DNA of 64,000 nucleotides from Metarhizium brunneum (GCF_013426205.1 NC_089423.1:4154001-4218000), one strand, 5' to 3'. Shown: positions 13,584 through 24,916, counted from the stretch's first letter. Numbers and translations are program-made. The notes: a model not told the origin generated them from the sequence alone.

Positions 13584-15397
13584 TCATTTACCGTTTTCCA
13601 CGTAACTCTCGAGAACCTTCTTCATCATCTGGTCGCCTACAACCTTGGCCTCCGCAAAACGAGGCTGGAAGAACTCTTGTGTGCTGACGAACCGTTTTTC
13701 CCACGTCTCAAAGTGGCCAAGTGAAACACACTCGGCCCAACCACGTGCTGCAAATGTAAACTCAAGGTCATCGCTTCGATACATCTTGTCTTCGACAGCT
13801 GTTTTTAATGTCTCATCCAGCAGCGCCGTATTGAGAAATAAGTGCTCTGTTACGCCAAGTCGAAGGCGGAATAGAGGCGTACTGCAAATCATATGATCGT
13901 ATGGCACAATGCCCAGCGCGGCCCAACAGTCAACCATGGCCAAGAGGCTGAGATGGTTGTTTGGCCTGGGCGGTGCGTCTGTTGGTTTTCCAAGAGAGAA
14001 TGAGGACAATATCGAGGGCTCGATCAATGGACGGGCACCCCAATTCGAAGCCGAGCCAAATACCTTATCCCTTGCATTGTACACTCTGACCCGAAGCCCC
14101 TCCAGATCACCTTTCAGCATGAGTTTATACAATGCCGTTACGCTCTCAGCATACTGAGCCACTTGTTTTCTGGCTTCAGGATTCAGGATGGCAAGGCCAG
14201 CGTACACGTGCCACTTCTGCCCGTAAATGCGAAGCATGGTGTTGATCTTGACGTTCTCAATGCCACCTACATAGCGATTCAATTCCCATGGAAACTGACT
14301 GTTTGCGTGCCAGGCTTTGCCCATGGACAAAAACGCGGCATGAGTAACAGCTTGTGTATCCGCAGTGATACGGTCGTGTTGTTGCGCTGTCAAGTAAACA
14401 TACTTGGACCGCAAGCAGCTGAAAACAGCCTCCACCTTCCGCAGAGCCTCATCCGGCGCGCGATGTTGGATGAGAACCAGTGGTTGATTATGTGTATCAA
14501 CCCCAGGACCGTGGAGTGAATGGCAAGATATGATATGGACATCGGGCGGCAGGTACTCCTCAAAAGCTTTTATTTCCGGAGACTTGCAAGACGTTTGGCC
14601 GCCAACGATGGCACCCATCTTCGTCGCTACCACGAGAGCATACACACGTCAGAAATATATACGAGGATGGGAAGGGCTCCAGTCATTGGGTGCATACAAG
14701 GGCCAAATTGCGCAATCACACGGTCTATGATGGCAGCTTCGACACTGTATATGATGTAGTCGCTGGCTCGTGACACATAATGGCCGTTGCGGCAGACTTC
14801 TATATTGCTCTGAAGCCATCCTCAGCACAGAACTAGGACTGAAAGCAACTTGAACAGGCAGTATGGGTCGTACTTTTCCAATATATTGTTCTTTGAGGCT
14901 ATCGAATCTATCTTCTCTATCGCAAGCAAGAATCCTAGAGGATTGCTCTTGTTAATTTCCTATCTTCTCTCCTGTTAGCTTAATGGCTCACGAAGTGAAT
15001 CCTTGGTTGCAAAACAAAATACATGTGTGATTTGTAGCTTCTTCAGACAAAAGTTTGTTAAGGTAGCAAGCGTTTACATCATTGAGAGCACGAGGCTTAG
15101 CTCAGGGACCGGAACGGCCCAAGGGCGACCACGAACAATGCTCGAGCCAAATGCGCTCTAGTCATCATTGAAGCTGGGAAAGGACGGCTGGGTGAGAGGC
15201 AAGAACAAGATGGCCAAACTTACCGATACTAAGACTATTTCCAAGCCTTTGCAGACCAAGCATGATGCTCGCGACACTTACCTCCAGCCTGCTGCAGATA
15301 GTCTATCGGCGTACATCTTGCCCATGTCGCCCATTCCAATCAATCCGACAACGAAATTCTCCATCCCTTCCGGGATCTGTTGAGATGTAGGGGCCAT
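13584..15397 (-). CDS. TYR1: Prephenate dehydrogenase (NADP+), tyrosine biosynthesis
   Basis: The enzyme oxidatively decarboxylates prephenate to 4-hydroxyphenylpyruvate, the precursor of tyrosine. Exons are 15397-15282, 14934-14874, 14809-14698 and 14626-13584, totalling 1332 nt and 443 residues; yeast Tyr1 is of similar size. The N-terminal Rossmann fold has the dinucleotide motif in VVGLIGMGDMGKMYADRL. The block HIISCHSLHGPGVD, with the substrate-binding His pair, and the fungal C-terminal helical domain (KTAVEDKMYRSDDLEF ... FVSTQEFFQPRFAEA) follow. Exon 2 has only 61 nt; it is supported because it restores frame and joins GW-R-ILACDRED. It is divergent from the RCC1-repeat gene with about 480 bp between start codons. 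Confidence 0.93.
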
Positions 15398-15880
15398 TGA
15401 TCTGCTTCTTGATTGAAGACACGAGCAGAAACAATGGAACTCAGTATGCTTGCAAGTTGCGCCTGCGCTTTGCCCGTCTGGAAGCGCGACGTTCCCAGCT
15501 GGAGCTTGGAGACTTTGTGACGGATGAATGTGCAGAGTAGAAGTTGAGAAGAGGGAGAAAAAAATGCAGATTAATATACGAAACCACAGGCCACTAAAGT
15601 GGGCGCCAGTTGGTTAGTAAGCAGTTTGAGACCCTCACAAAAAACACCTCAGGACCCACTGACGAGAGGTTGCGGTCAGCCACCCGCATGAGAATACTAG
15701 AAGGGACGCATTACAGGCATGTACATAATATTTTTTTAACGATGCTACATGTTGTATCTCACCGACGAACATCATCTCAGCTTACCACCAGACTGGGAAT
15801 TTCATAGTTGAAGTGGCTAGCTCGCTCGGCAATTCTTGTATTAGTTGGTATCCACTGACTGTTTCCAGTTTACGCTTGAT
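15398..15880. promoter_or_regulatory. Shared divergent promoter region, TYR1 / RCC1-like gene
   Basis: This is a 483-bp region between two divergent start codons, so both promoters must lie here. I recognise no specific operator. An in-frame ATG at 15845 could add 12 residues to the RCC1-like protein but is disfavoured. Confidence 0.5.
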
Positions 15881-16975
15881 ATGGAGGATGTTTTCGCTAT
15901 TGGGTCTAATGGATCTGGGCAACTTGGTATTGGGCATGAAGAGGATGTATCCGTTCCGAAGCAGGTTCATTTCCAACCGGCGCCTCTGGGCTCCCGTATA
16001 ATGAAAATTGCCGCTGGCGGTAACCACACTCTTCTCTTGGATGAGTCTGGTGGCCTATTCTGGAGTGGTGACCCGTCTGCTGGAGCTTGCGGAATCTCAA
16101 GCAACGACTCGAAGATTGCGGTCTTTCGGCCAGTTCGCCTGGTCCATAGCGGACACGATGACATCAGAGGAACTCCTGTCCTCATCGCCGCAACATGGGA
16201 GGCCTCATTTATTGTTTCCCGCGATGATACCGGGAGAAGCACCAAACTCTTCAGTTTCGGGACCGGCATGAAAGGCGAGCTTGGTGCAGGAGAACTGATT
16301 GTTCGAACGCCCACAGCTACTCAACTACAAGACTTTCCTCCACCAGGGACAGAAATTATTGACTTGGCGGCATGTATGGGACATGTTGTCGCAGTGCTCG
16401 ATAATGGCGATGCCTATGGCTGGGGCAATTGTCGGAAATCACAAGTGGGAGCACCCGCCGGCGTCATCTACAAGCCTCGGAGGGTAGCTGATATCGGATT
16501 CGGCGTACATCGCGCGGTTTGTACCAAGGAGGCGACATGTTTCTTTGGGGCCCCAAACAGTGGGCAGGTTCGCATATTAGGGTCGGACAAGTGGGGGATT
16601 GTCTCCAAGAGTCCCCGTGTAACATCTTCATGGTCAGATATTGGGGCAGGCTGGGGAGCCGTCTATATATTGAATCGAGACGGAACTCTGCAAGCGTGGG
16701 GGAGAGATGATCATGGTCAACTACCACCACCCAATCTACCTCGTCTGGAGCAAATTGCCATTGGCAGTGAGCATGTTGTGGCTCTGTCACAAGATGGCGA
16801 TGTGCTTTCATGGGGTTGGGGCGAACATGGGAATTGTGGCCCACGGGTGGAAAACAACGACGTCAAAGGCCGTTGGAATGTGATTGCATCCTCGAAATTT
16901 ATACCTGCGGATTCTCGGATTACTAGGATTGGTGCGGGCTGTGCTACCAGCTGGATATGCATAGGACGAGTTTGA
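15881..16975 (+). CDS. ATS1: RCC1-repeat protein, Ats1/Kti13-like
   Basis: A single-exon protein of 364 residues made of RCC1-type beta-propeller repeats, for example MEDVFAIGSNGSGQLGIGH at the N-terminus, LQAWGRDDHGQLPPP and VLSWGWGEHGNCGPR near the end. The start MEDVFAIGSNG matches the way yeast Ats1/Kti13 begins directly with its first repeat, so 15881 is chosen over 15845. Kti13 partners Kti11/Dph3 in diphthamide formation and in Elongator-dependent tRNA wobble-uridine modification; that role is inferred from the family and the small one-propeller size. It could be another single-propeller RCC1 protein. Its stop codon lies only 74 bp from the stop of the convergent rad9 gene. Confidence 0.8.
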   Translation: MEDVFAIGSNGSGQLGIGHEEDVSVPKQVHFQPAPLGSRIMKIAAGGNHTLLLDESGGLFWSGDPSAGACGISSNDSKIAVFRPVRLVHSGHDDIRGTPVLIAATWEASFIVSRDDTGRSTKLFSFGTGMKGELGAGELIVRTPTATQLQDFPPPGTEIIDLAACMGHVVAVLDNGDAYGWGNCRKSQVGAPAGVIYKPRRVADIGFGVHRAVCTKEATCFFGAPNSGQVRILGSDKWGIVSKSPRVTSSWSDIGAGWGAVYILNRDGTLQAWGRDDHGQLPPPNLPRLEQIAIGSEHVVALSQDGDVLSWGWGEHGNCGPRVENNDVKGRWNVIASSKFIPADSRITRIGAGCATSWICIGRV

Positions 16976-17049
16976 CTGCGTCGTATTAACTCCCTCCTCT
17001 ACCCGGGCATCGAGGCGGCAGCCTATAAACCACTTCCCGCTTCATACTT

Positions 17050-18763
17050 CTAGTCCGGAAATAACGCGAGGCTCTTAACATCTGAAAGCTTTTGTGTCGG
17101 CTCCAAGTATGTTGACTCGGGGGCAGTTTGGGCATCTGCCGCTTCTTGGCGCCCAACGCTGGCTGCATGACGCTCTTCGATCCGGCTCAGCTGCAACGCT
17201 GAAGGGTTCTTTTGTAGGTTAGTTGGGTGTATGGTGAATGGAGAACATTGTAGACATACAGGGTCGGCACTATGATCCCACTCCAGCCTTGCGTCTTGTT
17301 CCACGTCTTCCTCCTCGTCTCTCACGGGCTCCCAGCCATCATCATCTACAAACAGGCTTTCTGAGCGGATAGTGGGCGGTGGTGGCTTCTGAGACGGCCG
17401 TAGATCAAAGGCACCAATTCGTGAAGCGCTGGCCCTAGCAGCGCTTATATGTGGATGGGGCGTTGGGTTAGGTACCGTGGGTTTCGCGATAGATGGCGCA
17501 GATTGTGAAAGCTGGTAAGGCTGTATATTCGTGGTGGTTTCGTTTGGTGCAACGCTGGTCCTACGAGAGGCAGCCTCTAAACGTGGACCTGATGCTGCTG
17601 CTGCTGTTGCTTTGCGGCCCTTTTTCGTCTTTTGGGCTGGATTACTTCCACGTTCCCCTACTGTCATTATAAGAAACTCGCAAGCCAAAGCATCTCCAAC
17701 ATAAGAGAGCAATATGGGTTTCGCAGGGAGAGAATATCGGGCAGAGATGGCATTTCCAGTGATCCCAGCATGTTGAACAATGGCGCGAAAGTCTTTGACA
17801 GAAATGACGACATGAAGCTTATCCTCAACGTCGATATCATCAAATTCATCTGTTTCAACAGCAATGGAGGTCTGCAACGGCTTTTTTAGCACCGCTGCCA
17901 GTCGATGTTAGTGCTATGTGAGTTCTCCCAGAGGTGACGAGGTCTTTCATACCGTCCTCATTAACGGTTTTTTCGCTAAAACATGTGAAGTTGACATGGT
18001 CACCGTCAGTATTGATATCCAAGTACTCGATGCCGGGTCCGAAATGGTCCATGAGCTGACGAAGCGTCCTTGATGATATTGTCCAGTGGTGTGGTGCATC
18101 TTGTCTATTAAATTTTGCGTGAACGGGTACAGCCACCTCGAATGGCAAGCGATGAGTTGATGTCAAGCCATTCCGAAACACAATACGGGCGATGAAACGG
18201 CTTTTAATGCCTTCCCCATCCTCGACGGTGATATCACACCTGTCGATAAGTGTCTGCTTCTCCGCATCTCGTTGACTCTCTGAGCTTGAACGACTGCGAA
18301 ATAGTGATATAAGTGACTGAATACGTCATGGAAATTAGTACTATGTGCAGAATGATATATTCTAACAAAATCTAGGACGGTACAAGAGGTATGAGGGCAG
18401 ATAGAGTGGTTGTAGAGATGATTTCAAGAGCTAGGGAGTCACCAACCCTGATATATAGTGTGCAATAGAATCTGTCGCGAAATTGGCCCATGGGCTGACA
18501 TTGGTATTTAGAGAAGAATCTGTTTGTGGCGAACTTGAAGCTCGCATAGGCGGACTTGGAACTATTCAAGGTTGTAAGAACGAACTATAGAGCCCACGCT
18601 GTTAGTGACTGAAAAGCATGGGGCCCGTCTCCTCGGAGCACGATCTTACTGAGTCTTTTCTAGCTTCTAGGGATACATCATCGCTGAATTTGTTCAGACA
18701 TATCAGTGCATCACGAAAGGCAGACACGCCTTCTTCGCTCAGGGTGAAGGACAGGATTGCCAT
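17050..18763 (-). CDS. RAD9: DNA damage checkpoint clamp subunit Rad9
   Basis: Rad9 is the PCNA-like subunit of the 9-1-1 clamp that recruits checkpoint kinase activators to damaged DNA in the nucleus. Exons are 18763-18650, 18584-18447, 18316-17953, 17894-17260 and 17208-17050, giving 469 residues. The N-terminal PCNA fold starts MAILSFTLSEEGVSAFRDAL and includes YASFKFATNRFFSKYQ; the second half-fold contains DEFDDIDVEDKLHVVISVKDFRAI. A disordered Ser/Pro-rich tail ends in TQKLSDVKSLALF, resembling the conserved C-terminal element of fungal Rad9. The last intron (17209-17259, 51 nt) is a multiple of three without stops, so an unspliced product would also be open. The second intron has a weak GTTGGT donor. 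Confidence 0.88.
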
Positions 18764-19891
18764 GATACGGTTCGGAGGATGCGTCGGGGTTCATGTCAGC
18801 CAATAGTCAACGAAGCAATCATGCAGATGCGGTACAGGTAATTCCTCCGGGAGAGACAAGGAGGCTACCGATTCGTTTGGTTAGTTATCAGAGTGACGTG
18901 AAATGCTCTCAGTGTGTGTGTAGGTGTTACAAGGATGGAATCCGGGAGGACACGGCACAATGTGAAATCAATTGATGTCTTGGTTCAAATGTTTAGCCCA
19001 GACAGCTCAGCCAGCTGGCAGCTGGGCCTGTCCCTGGAGAGGTCTGGTGGGGCCTCCCTGCCCACATGTGCCTCAACCATGCAGCTCCAGGCTACTACGC
19101 GCCTAGCTCAACCCTCTGAAGGCGCCCGCAGCGGATTTGATTGATATCAATGTCTGGTCCCATGTGAAAACGTTGAAGTTAACCGTAGCCATGATTCTTT
19201 CCATGTCTTTATTCCAACTTGAGGTCCCCCCAAAGGGAAACCCTGCCGAGCAGCTTTGAGACAAGACTCGATGACAGTTCAACACAATAAAGCTCATACT
19301 TCCGGAGCAGGAAATATAGATGTCGCAATCTCTATTTGAATTCTTTGGTAGAACAATCATTCTTGAGGATCTCCATGGCTGCAGCGTCTCTACATAACAG
19401 TACAGTTTCCTTTGTTCTCCCAAAACAGTGGGGATGCAAGCAGTATCAACTGTGATAAATGAAACCGAGCAATAAGCGCAAATCAGGGGCAAAAACAACA
19501 CAAATTCGCATAGAAACCCGTCCCGCCGATTCAAGACCGAAACACGACATTAGGGTAAATCTCCGAAACGCCAACAATGAATCCCTCCATGGGTATTCTT
19601 AAGAATCATATCCGCCTCAAAAAAAAAAAAAAAACGTACGTCTGAGATCGTGACATACCCTCTTCTTGTCCTTCGCTGCCATTCGCATCCTCGAAAACGC
19701 GGTTACCCATTCGGGACCGTTCATAGAAGAAGAAAAAACCAAGCAGCCAGATCGAATGATTTGCTACTTTAAAGCACCTTGCACGATGGACGCCCGCGCA
19801 ATTGCTCTGTACAGCCAAATTGTTGGATGGAAGCGGCCTGGAACCATGCTGGGCGAGAAGTCACCGCTCAATGAGCAATATGGTCGTCATC
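18764..19891. other. Intergenic stretch
   Basis: The stretch holds the rad9 promoter and the 3' flank of the FAR1-type gene. A 143-residue minus-strand frame (19103-19534) is not protein-like. A run of 16 A lies at 19619-19634. Nothing else is recognised. Confidence 0.5.
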
Positions 19892-20515
19892 CTACATGAC
19901 CGTAGAGGCCAATAGGCGCGACTCAACGTCATCCATTCCCATGCCATCCATGCGCGGCCCCTCCATATTTTGTAGTCTTGACTCGATCGTTTGGAATCGG
20001 GGTTCGTAACCACCCGCTCGAGCCTCCAGGTTTTCCATTCGCTTCTCGATATTATCCAACCGTTGCTCGATGCGTATAAACCCTTGAGCGATGTCATGGC
20101 TCAGCCGATCCAACTTGTTTGTGAAGGAGCGAATAGTCGTTGCTAATGGTGCATTTTCTTGGCCTGGTGTTCCAGATGGAACGCGGGGTTCGTGATTATG
20201 GCGAGGCTCCTGCAAAGCGAATCTCCACTGATTTCCGAGTTGCACCTCGCATACGGCTTTTGCACGAAAAGGACAGTCGATCTTGCGTGTGGAGGGATTG
20301 CGCTTCTTGGCTGTACTGTTGTACTTGACTCCACCCCGATCACATACCAGGTCATAACGCGTCGGCTTTCCGTCTCGATAATTAGATGCGCGAAGCTTGA
20401 CAATTCCATATCCCTGATCTTTGGCGACCCTCTGAACCGAAGCCATAAGATCCTCGAAAGATCGAAATATGCCTTCCGGGGGTGGAAGCAGAGCTGGCGG
20501 CGGTGTGTTCGGCAT
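19892..20515 (-). CDS. Solitary FAR1-type DNA-binding-domain protein
   Basis: A 207-residue protein starting MPNTPPPALLPPPEGIF. Residues about 15-105 form a FAR1-like (WRKY-GCM1 superfamily) zinc-binding domain: RSFEDLMASVQRVAKDQGY, then Cys in YDLVCDRGG, Cys in KIDCPFRAKA and the terminal HNH of RHNHEP. This layout is typical of the N-terminal DNA-binding domain of Mutator-like (MULE) transposases and of plant FHY3/FAR1 factors. The rest is a predicted coiled coil (TNKLDRLSHDIAQGF ... RLDNIEKRMENLEARAGG). There is no transposase catalytic domain and no flanking inverted repeat in view, so this looks like a domesticated factor rather than a mobile element. An in-frame ATG at 20743 would add 76 residues of poor character and is disfavoured. 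Confidence 0.75.
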   Translation of the reverse strand: MPNTPPPALLPPPEGIFRSFEDLMASVQRVAKDQGYGIVKLRASNYRDGKPTRYDLVCDRGGVKYNSTAKKRNPSTRKIDCPFRAKAVCEVQLGNQWRFALQEPRHNHEPRVPSGTPGQENAPLATTIRSFTNKLDRLSHDIAQGFIRIEQRLDNIEKRMENLEARAGGYEPRFQTIESRLQNMEGPRMDGMGMDDVESRLLASTVM

Positions 20516-21492
20516 CGCGATGGATTGGGCCACGGTGGCGCGACTTTTGAAACAGGCACGGGAGGGGAAGAAGAGAGTGCTGATAGTCAAGGTCGCAATA
20601 ACGACGGCCGTTCTCTGTCCCTGTGTGCAAATAGTCGGGGAGGCAGTCCCAGAAGGATTGCCGTGTCGTTTGGATGCGGTAAAAGCTTGGTACAATCGAC
20701 CCAAGTGCAAGAGGTTGGGCTGTAGGGATTTTCCAATCCGCACTGTCGACGAGTTAATAAGGTTTGGTGTTGATCCGGTCCGGCGAGTGCTAGCCAGTCA
20801 CGGTGCAGGAAGGGTCTGGCAACAGGGGTCTCCAGACCCCGCTGGCACCGTGGACGACCGCGTTGGACACTTTGGCTCGCGCAATATTCCACAGTTGTAC
20901 CTTCCAACCTACCTAAAGCTCCTGGAACACAGTCTACAGGAGCTCTCATCTACAGGTAAGGATGAGGCCCTCATGTGGTCTGCTATTGCTGCATTCGCCA
21001 GGTGCATTAATTAATGGATTATAAGCAATTGAAGGGTCTTCCAGACTACACTAGTGCGCATGAAATAGAAGGCACAAAGTATTAGTTAATGCGTCTTGCT
21101 AAGCCTTGTTAATAGATGGGATATGCGAGGATCCTCGGGTTGTCCCCTTTCTGCTTGAGCATCCAGGACTTGGGTAAAGCTCTGGTTTCAACATGTTAAT
21201 AAACGGGGCAATACTCCATGGGAAGCAATGACTAGGGTGTCAATCTGCCGTCACAGAGGTTGGGTCGTGTCGGGCTTTCCCTCTCCCAGCCCCACAAAAC
21301 AATTCCCCTACTCTTCGCCTCATCAACTACTGCCTACCTAGGTAGATAATATCACGACGACGGCAAGCCAAAGCCTTGCTATACGACTGGAATCAACAGT
21401 ACACACGACACGTTCCTATCGTTTCTGTGCGTTACCGTCTCTTCAAATATATAAGATCAGTGGACGCGTCTGCAATATTACTCCGTTGCGCA
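20516..21492. other. Intergenic, divergent promoters
   Basis: This is the upstream region of both the FAR1-type gene (-) and the small unknown gene (+). A plus-strand frame at 20469-21014 overlaps the FAR1-type start and is not supported. One exact TACCTAGGTA palindrome lies at 21335-21344, about 150 bp before the next start codon. Confidence 0.5.
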
Positions 21493-22021
21493 ATGAATCA
21501 TCAGCCAGGAGCATCAGCTGGCTTGCCTATAGGCACCAGCCAATCCATGGACGAGGCTCAGTTGAACCAAGCAATGAAGCGGCTCAAACTCCTGTACATC
21601 AAAGTACGACCTAACTTTCTTTCATCCCCATTTTCTCCATGTCTAGAGTCACCCTGTTATTCCATCAATACTAAACAAAGTCTACCTTAGGCGCGATTAC
21701 TGAGAGATACCATTCCCAAAATGCTAGATCCTCTCGTCCAAAAGCAGCCGTCTCGTAAGTCTTCCTAAATAGCCACAGCGCATCATTCTTGGACTTATTA
21801 CCAACGGGGTGCCTTATCTAGCTGATATTATGTTCAATGCATTCGTGAAGGCAGTGAGTGACGCACAGATGGATGTGAAGGACTTCACAGAGTTGATGAG
21901 AGATGAAACAACCAAACAAGTGTTTGCTCAAGCAGAAAAAAGCAGGCAGGACAATCCGCTCGGTATCAAGCAATGGAGACATAAAGACCACCCGGATTGG
22001 TTCAAGATGGATAAGGATTAA
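21493..22021 (+). CDS. Small alpha-helical protein of unknown function
   Basis: Three exons (21493-21603, 21691-21754, 21822-22021) join in frame to 375 nt, a 124-residue protein; clean GTACGA/GTAAGT donors and TTAG/CTAG acceptors support the model. The sequence is helical and charged: MDEAQLNQAMKRLKLLYIK, ARLLRDTIPKMLDPLVQ, DIMFNAFVKAVSDAQMDVKD, ending DHPDWFKMDKD. There is no signal peptide, membrane segment or metal motif. I do not recognise the family. The small size and short helices with a basic exon junction are reminiscent of small Mediator or adaptor subunits, but that is a guess. It lies upstream of the ribosomal protein L34 gene on the same strand, 671 bp away. Confidence 0.75.
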
Positions 22022-22692
22022 TGCAACGGGTTCTTCTTGTCTCTATATGTATTCTATTGGGTCATTACTGTTCGGCGCACTCGGTTAAGGGATATCGGAG
22101 AGGAGCCAGGAAGTTTCAAACTTGTCGCTTGCACTTCTGTCACAAGATCATTCTGACTTAGTCACTCTCATACTGTGTGACCTTCGTGACACTTACCGCG
22201 ATTCAAGCCAAACAATCCTTGGATACCTGGGGCAGATGGCTCACCGTTGCTGATCGAACACCCAAAGAGCAGAGTCTCCTTAAGTTCGTAGCGATGCACT
22301 CAACTCACCAAATCCAGACATCCTGCTGAAGGATCGCGGTTCCAGCACATCGTCACTATGTTCAGAATATTGTAATATATATCCCCATACTATAGTGATT
22401 TATTTGACTTCTGTAAGTCATTTGCATTGGACATCGGCGAATCCGAAGTCTGCGAGGCTTCACGGAACCCGCCAGCTCCACTCGACCCCTCTGCCAGCAG
22501 CCTCTGACGAGCTGGTAGACTGCGGCATCCACGTGACTGATAGTGGGCCCAGTAACCCAAGATATTCACTCTGATTCGCTACATTAGCGGGCACAACTCT
22601 GTCTTTCTGCCCACACAAATTTTACCCAAATCTCGAAATTCATCGTTCCCCGGTGAGATCCTCATTGTACACTCCCAGCACGACAAGCAACA
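22022..22692. promoter_or_regulatory. Upstream region of the L34 gene
   Basis: The stretch holds the 3' flank of the small gene and the promoter and leader of the ribosomal protein gene. Nothing specific is recognised. Confidence 0.4.
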
Positions 22693-23377
22693 ATGGCGAC
22701 CCAACGAGTTACCTACCGCCGCCGCAACGGGTAAGTTTTATAGTCAGCGTCTAGATGCGAAATTAATTTCATGTTATTTGCATCCACGACCATACAGCTA
22801 ACATGTTGTTCACAGCTACAACACTCGTTCCAACCGAACCCGAGTCGTTAAGACTCCCGGTGGCGAGCTCCGACTGTTGCACATTAAGAAGCGAGGCACT
22901 GTCCCCAAGTGCGGCGACTGTGGCTCCAAGCTATCTGGCGTAAGTGTTTACCGAACCCGACAACGATCTATTCGAATAGGAGGAGTACTGGTTGAGGGGA
23001 TGGCGTGTTGCCAGATGGCATGACGGTTTCTCACTTTGTCATGAATGCGTTTGGGAACATGGCAATGGCGTGGCCATAGGGCCATACAGACCTAAACCTC
23101 AGTCTCAAGATCATTGGCGCATGGCAGCGGGCAGTCCTATCGCGAAACCGAACTTGGAAATCAGATAGCTAACAAGCTTTGGTACTAGATTCCCGCCCTC
23201 CGCCCCCGAGAATACTCCCAGATTTCGAAGCCTCAGAAGACTGTTCAGCGTGCCTACGGAGGATCGAGATGCGGCGGCTGTGTCCGTGACCGTATTGTCC
23301 GAGCCTTCTTGATCGAGGAGCAGAAGATTGTCAAGAAAGTGCTGAAGGAACAGGAGCAGAGCCAGAAGAAGAAATAA
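22693..23377 (+). CDS. RPL34: 60S ribosomal protein L34 (eL34)
   Basis: Structural protein of the large cytosolic ribosomal subunit. Exons 22693-22730, 22816-22939 and 23189-23377 encode 116 residues, the normal size. [19 protein letters not shown] is the diagnostic N-terminus. A CxxC zinc-ribbon pair is visible (CGDC and CGGC), and the tail is lysine-rich (EQSQKKK). The 5' exon is short and the introns are 85 and 249 nt, typical of ribosomal protein genes of moulds. I looked for a snoRNA in the longer second intron and could not support one. Confidence 0.97.
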
Positions 23378-24071
23378 ACATATTTCAGTGAAGTGTCGGG
23401 CTTACTGCGTGTTTGGCAAGGAACTCTTTGAGGGGAACGGTTCATTGCTTTGGTGTTCATTAGGACAAAAAGGGACTGCATGATACATTGGGGACTGGGC
23501 CGGAAAATCCGGTCTCCTGCTGTCGTTAAGACTGCATTTCTTTCTTGGTGATTCGAATGAGAAACATCAAGTTGGCACTTTTTCGGATCGATCACCAATG
23601 TGTTGCGGCAACGATTCAGCGCATTTGTTGTCCAGATGTGATTTATGATCATGATGTAATTGCGACCATGTGTAATACCAGCGCGCATCACCTACCAAGA
23701 TATGTATACGTCCCTAGGGTAGGGACGAGTGAATGTCGTACAGAAAATGGCCTGAGAAAAAGAAGCACTCTCCCAAATTGGATGCTACCGTGCCTTCTAC
23801 CATACTGACAGAATCGTCGCCTGCGCTCAATTTGTAGAATAACCATTGCTGTCAAATCGCGGGACAGGCTGTGCCAAAGTGGCGTCCCAGTGAATTTCAC
23901 TGGAGCTTCTACAAACCAAGGACTGACGCACGCGAACTTAGAATGATCATACGCAACTACATCTTTATCCCACACTCCGGTACGCACGGCAAATCCGACC
24001 TCAGTTGTCTTCTCAGCTCTATCAAAATTACGATCTCACTCTAGCCGAGCAACGTCCACAAGATTTAAGTT
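23378..24071. other. Intergenic
   Basis: 3' flank of the L34 gene and promoter of the complex I assembly factor gene. Several short frames on both strands are not protein-like. Nothing else is recognised. Confidence 0.5.
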
Positions 24072-24916
24072 ATGACGAGTGCCCTGCGGTGCTGTTCCAG
24101 AGACTGGCAGCGTACATTCTGGGGCCGTAGCTGTCGCAATTGGTCTCACACGTTTCGGTCGCAGCATTCAGCTCTAGCCGCATCCTTACCCAGGGCTCGT
24201 ACGCAGAATACTGGGTATGGGAATCATCTTCGAACACTGCAGACCTGTACCCGTTTCCTCCGCTCACGGCGAGATGTACCGTCCGAACCGCCGCCAACCA
24301 ACTTTTCCGAATTGGACATGTTAGGGGACATGCCCGCGCCCTCCACATCGGTCGATGTTTGCATGTATGACGGGTTTGGCCTTAATAGCGGTCTTACAAT
24401 CACGGGTGGTAATGGAGCCCTGTTGGTGAACGGGGAGGCCTTTGCGTGGAGGCCATGGGAGGCGACGGGATCAATGGAGCTTGTAAACAGGAAGGGTCAA
24501 TTCGATCTCCCCAAGGAGGCATTCGGGATATTTGATCTCCTCTGGCCAAGACCGGGTATGTTCCAGCGCTCCTTCTTGGGCAAGCCCTTTTGTTGGCGAG
24601 GCTTGTTTCGCTATCACCGCCACGGTCAACCCAGGCCCCATGGCGGTGGCAATACGCCAAAATACATCCTGAGCCATCACATTCTAACGGGCCTCTTTAC
24701 TTAGATTTACTCGTCATTGGTGTCGGAAAGCACAACCTGCCACTCAGCCCAGAAACTAAGAAGCACATTGCCGAGCAAGGGATGAGGGTGGAAGTTTTAG
24801 ACACAAGAAACGCAGCTGCACAGTTCAACCTACTTGCCACCGAACGAGGGGTCTCTGAGGTTGCAGCAGCTTTGATACCCATTGGGTGGAAGGAGGGCGT
24901 AGGAGCTGAGGCATGA
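24072..24916 (+). CDS. Complex I assembly factor, NDUFAF3 / Mth938 (DUF498) family
   Basis: NDUFAF3 is a mitochondrial protein needed for early assembly of NADH:ubiquinone oxidoreductase. Two exons, 24072-24555 and 24705-24916, give 231 residues. The first 60-80 residues are rich in Arg and Ser with almost no acids, as in a mitochondrial presequence. The Mth938-like fold follows: YDGFGLNSGLTITGGNGALL, then the conserved hinge LLVIGVGKHNLPLSPETKKH, then GMRVEVLDTRNAAAQFNLL and the C-terminal VSEVAAALIPIGW. These blocks are typical of the family. Presence of a complex I factor fits a mould rather than a Saccharomyces-like yeast, which lacks complex I. Confidence 0.9.

Noticed and set aside
19103..19534. 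143-residue minus-strand frame
   Set aside because: No recognisable domain; Cys-rich composition appears by chance in intergenic DNA.
20469..21014. 181-residue plus-strand frame
   Set aside because: Overlaps the FAR1-type gene in antisense and has no family features, although its last 40 residues look mildly helical.
22940..23188. Possible snoRNA in the second intron of the L34 gene
   Set aside because: No convincing C (RTGATGA) and D (CTGA) box pair or H/ACA hinge was found.
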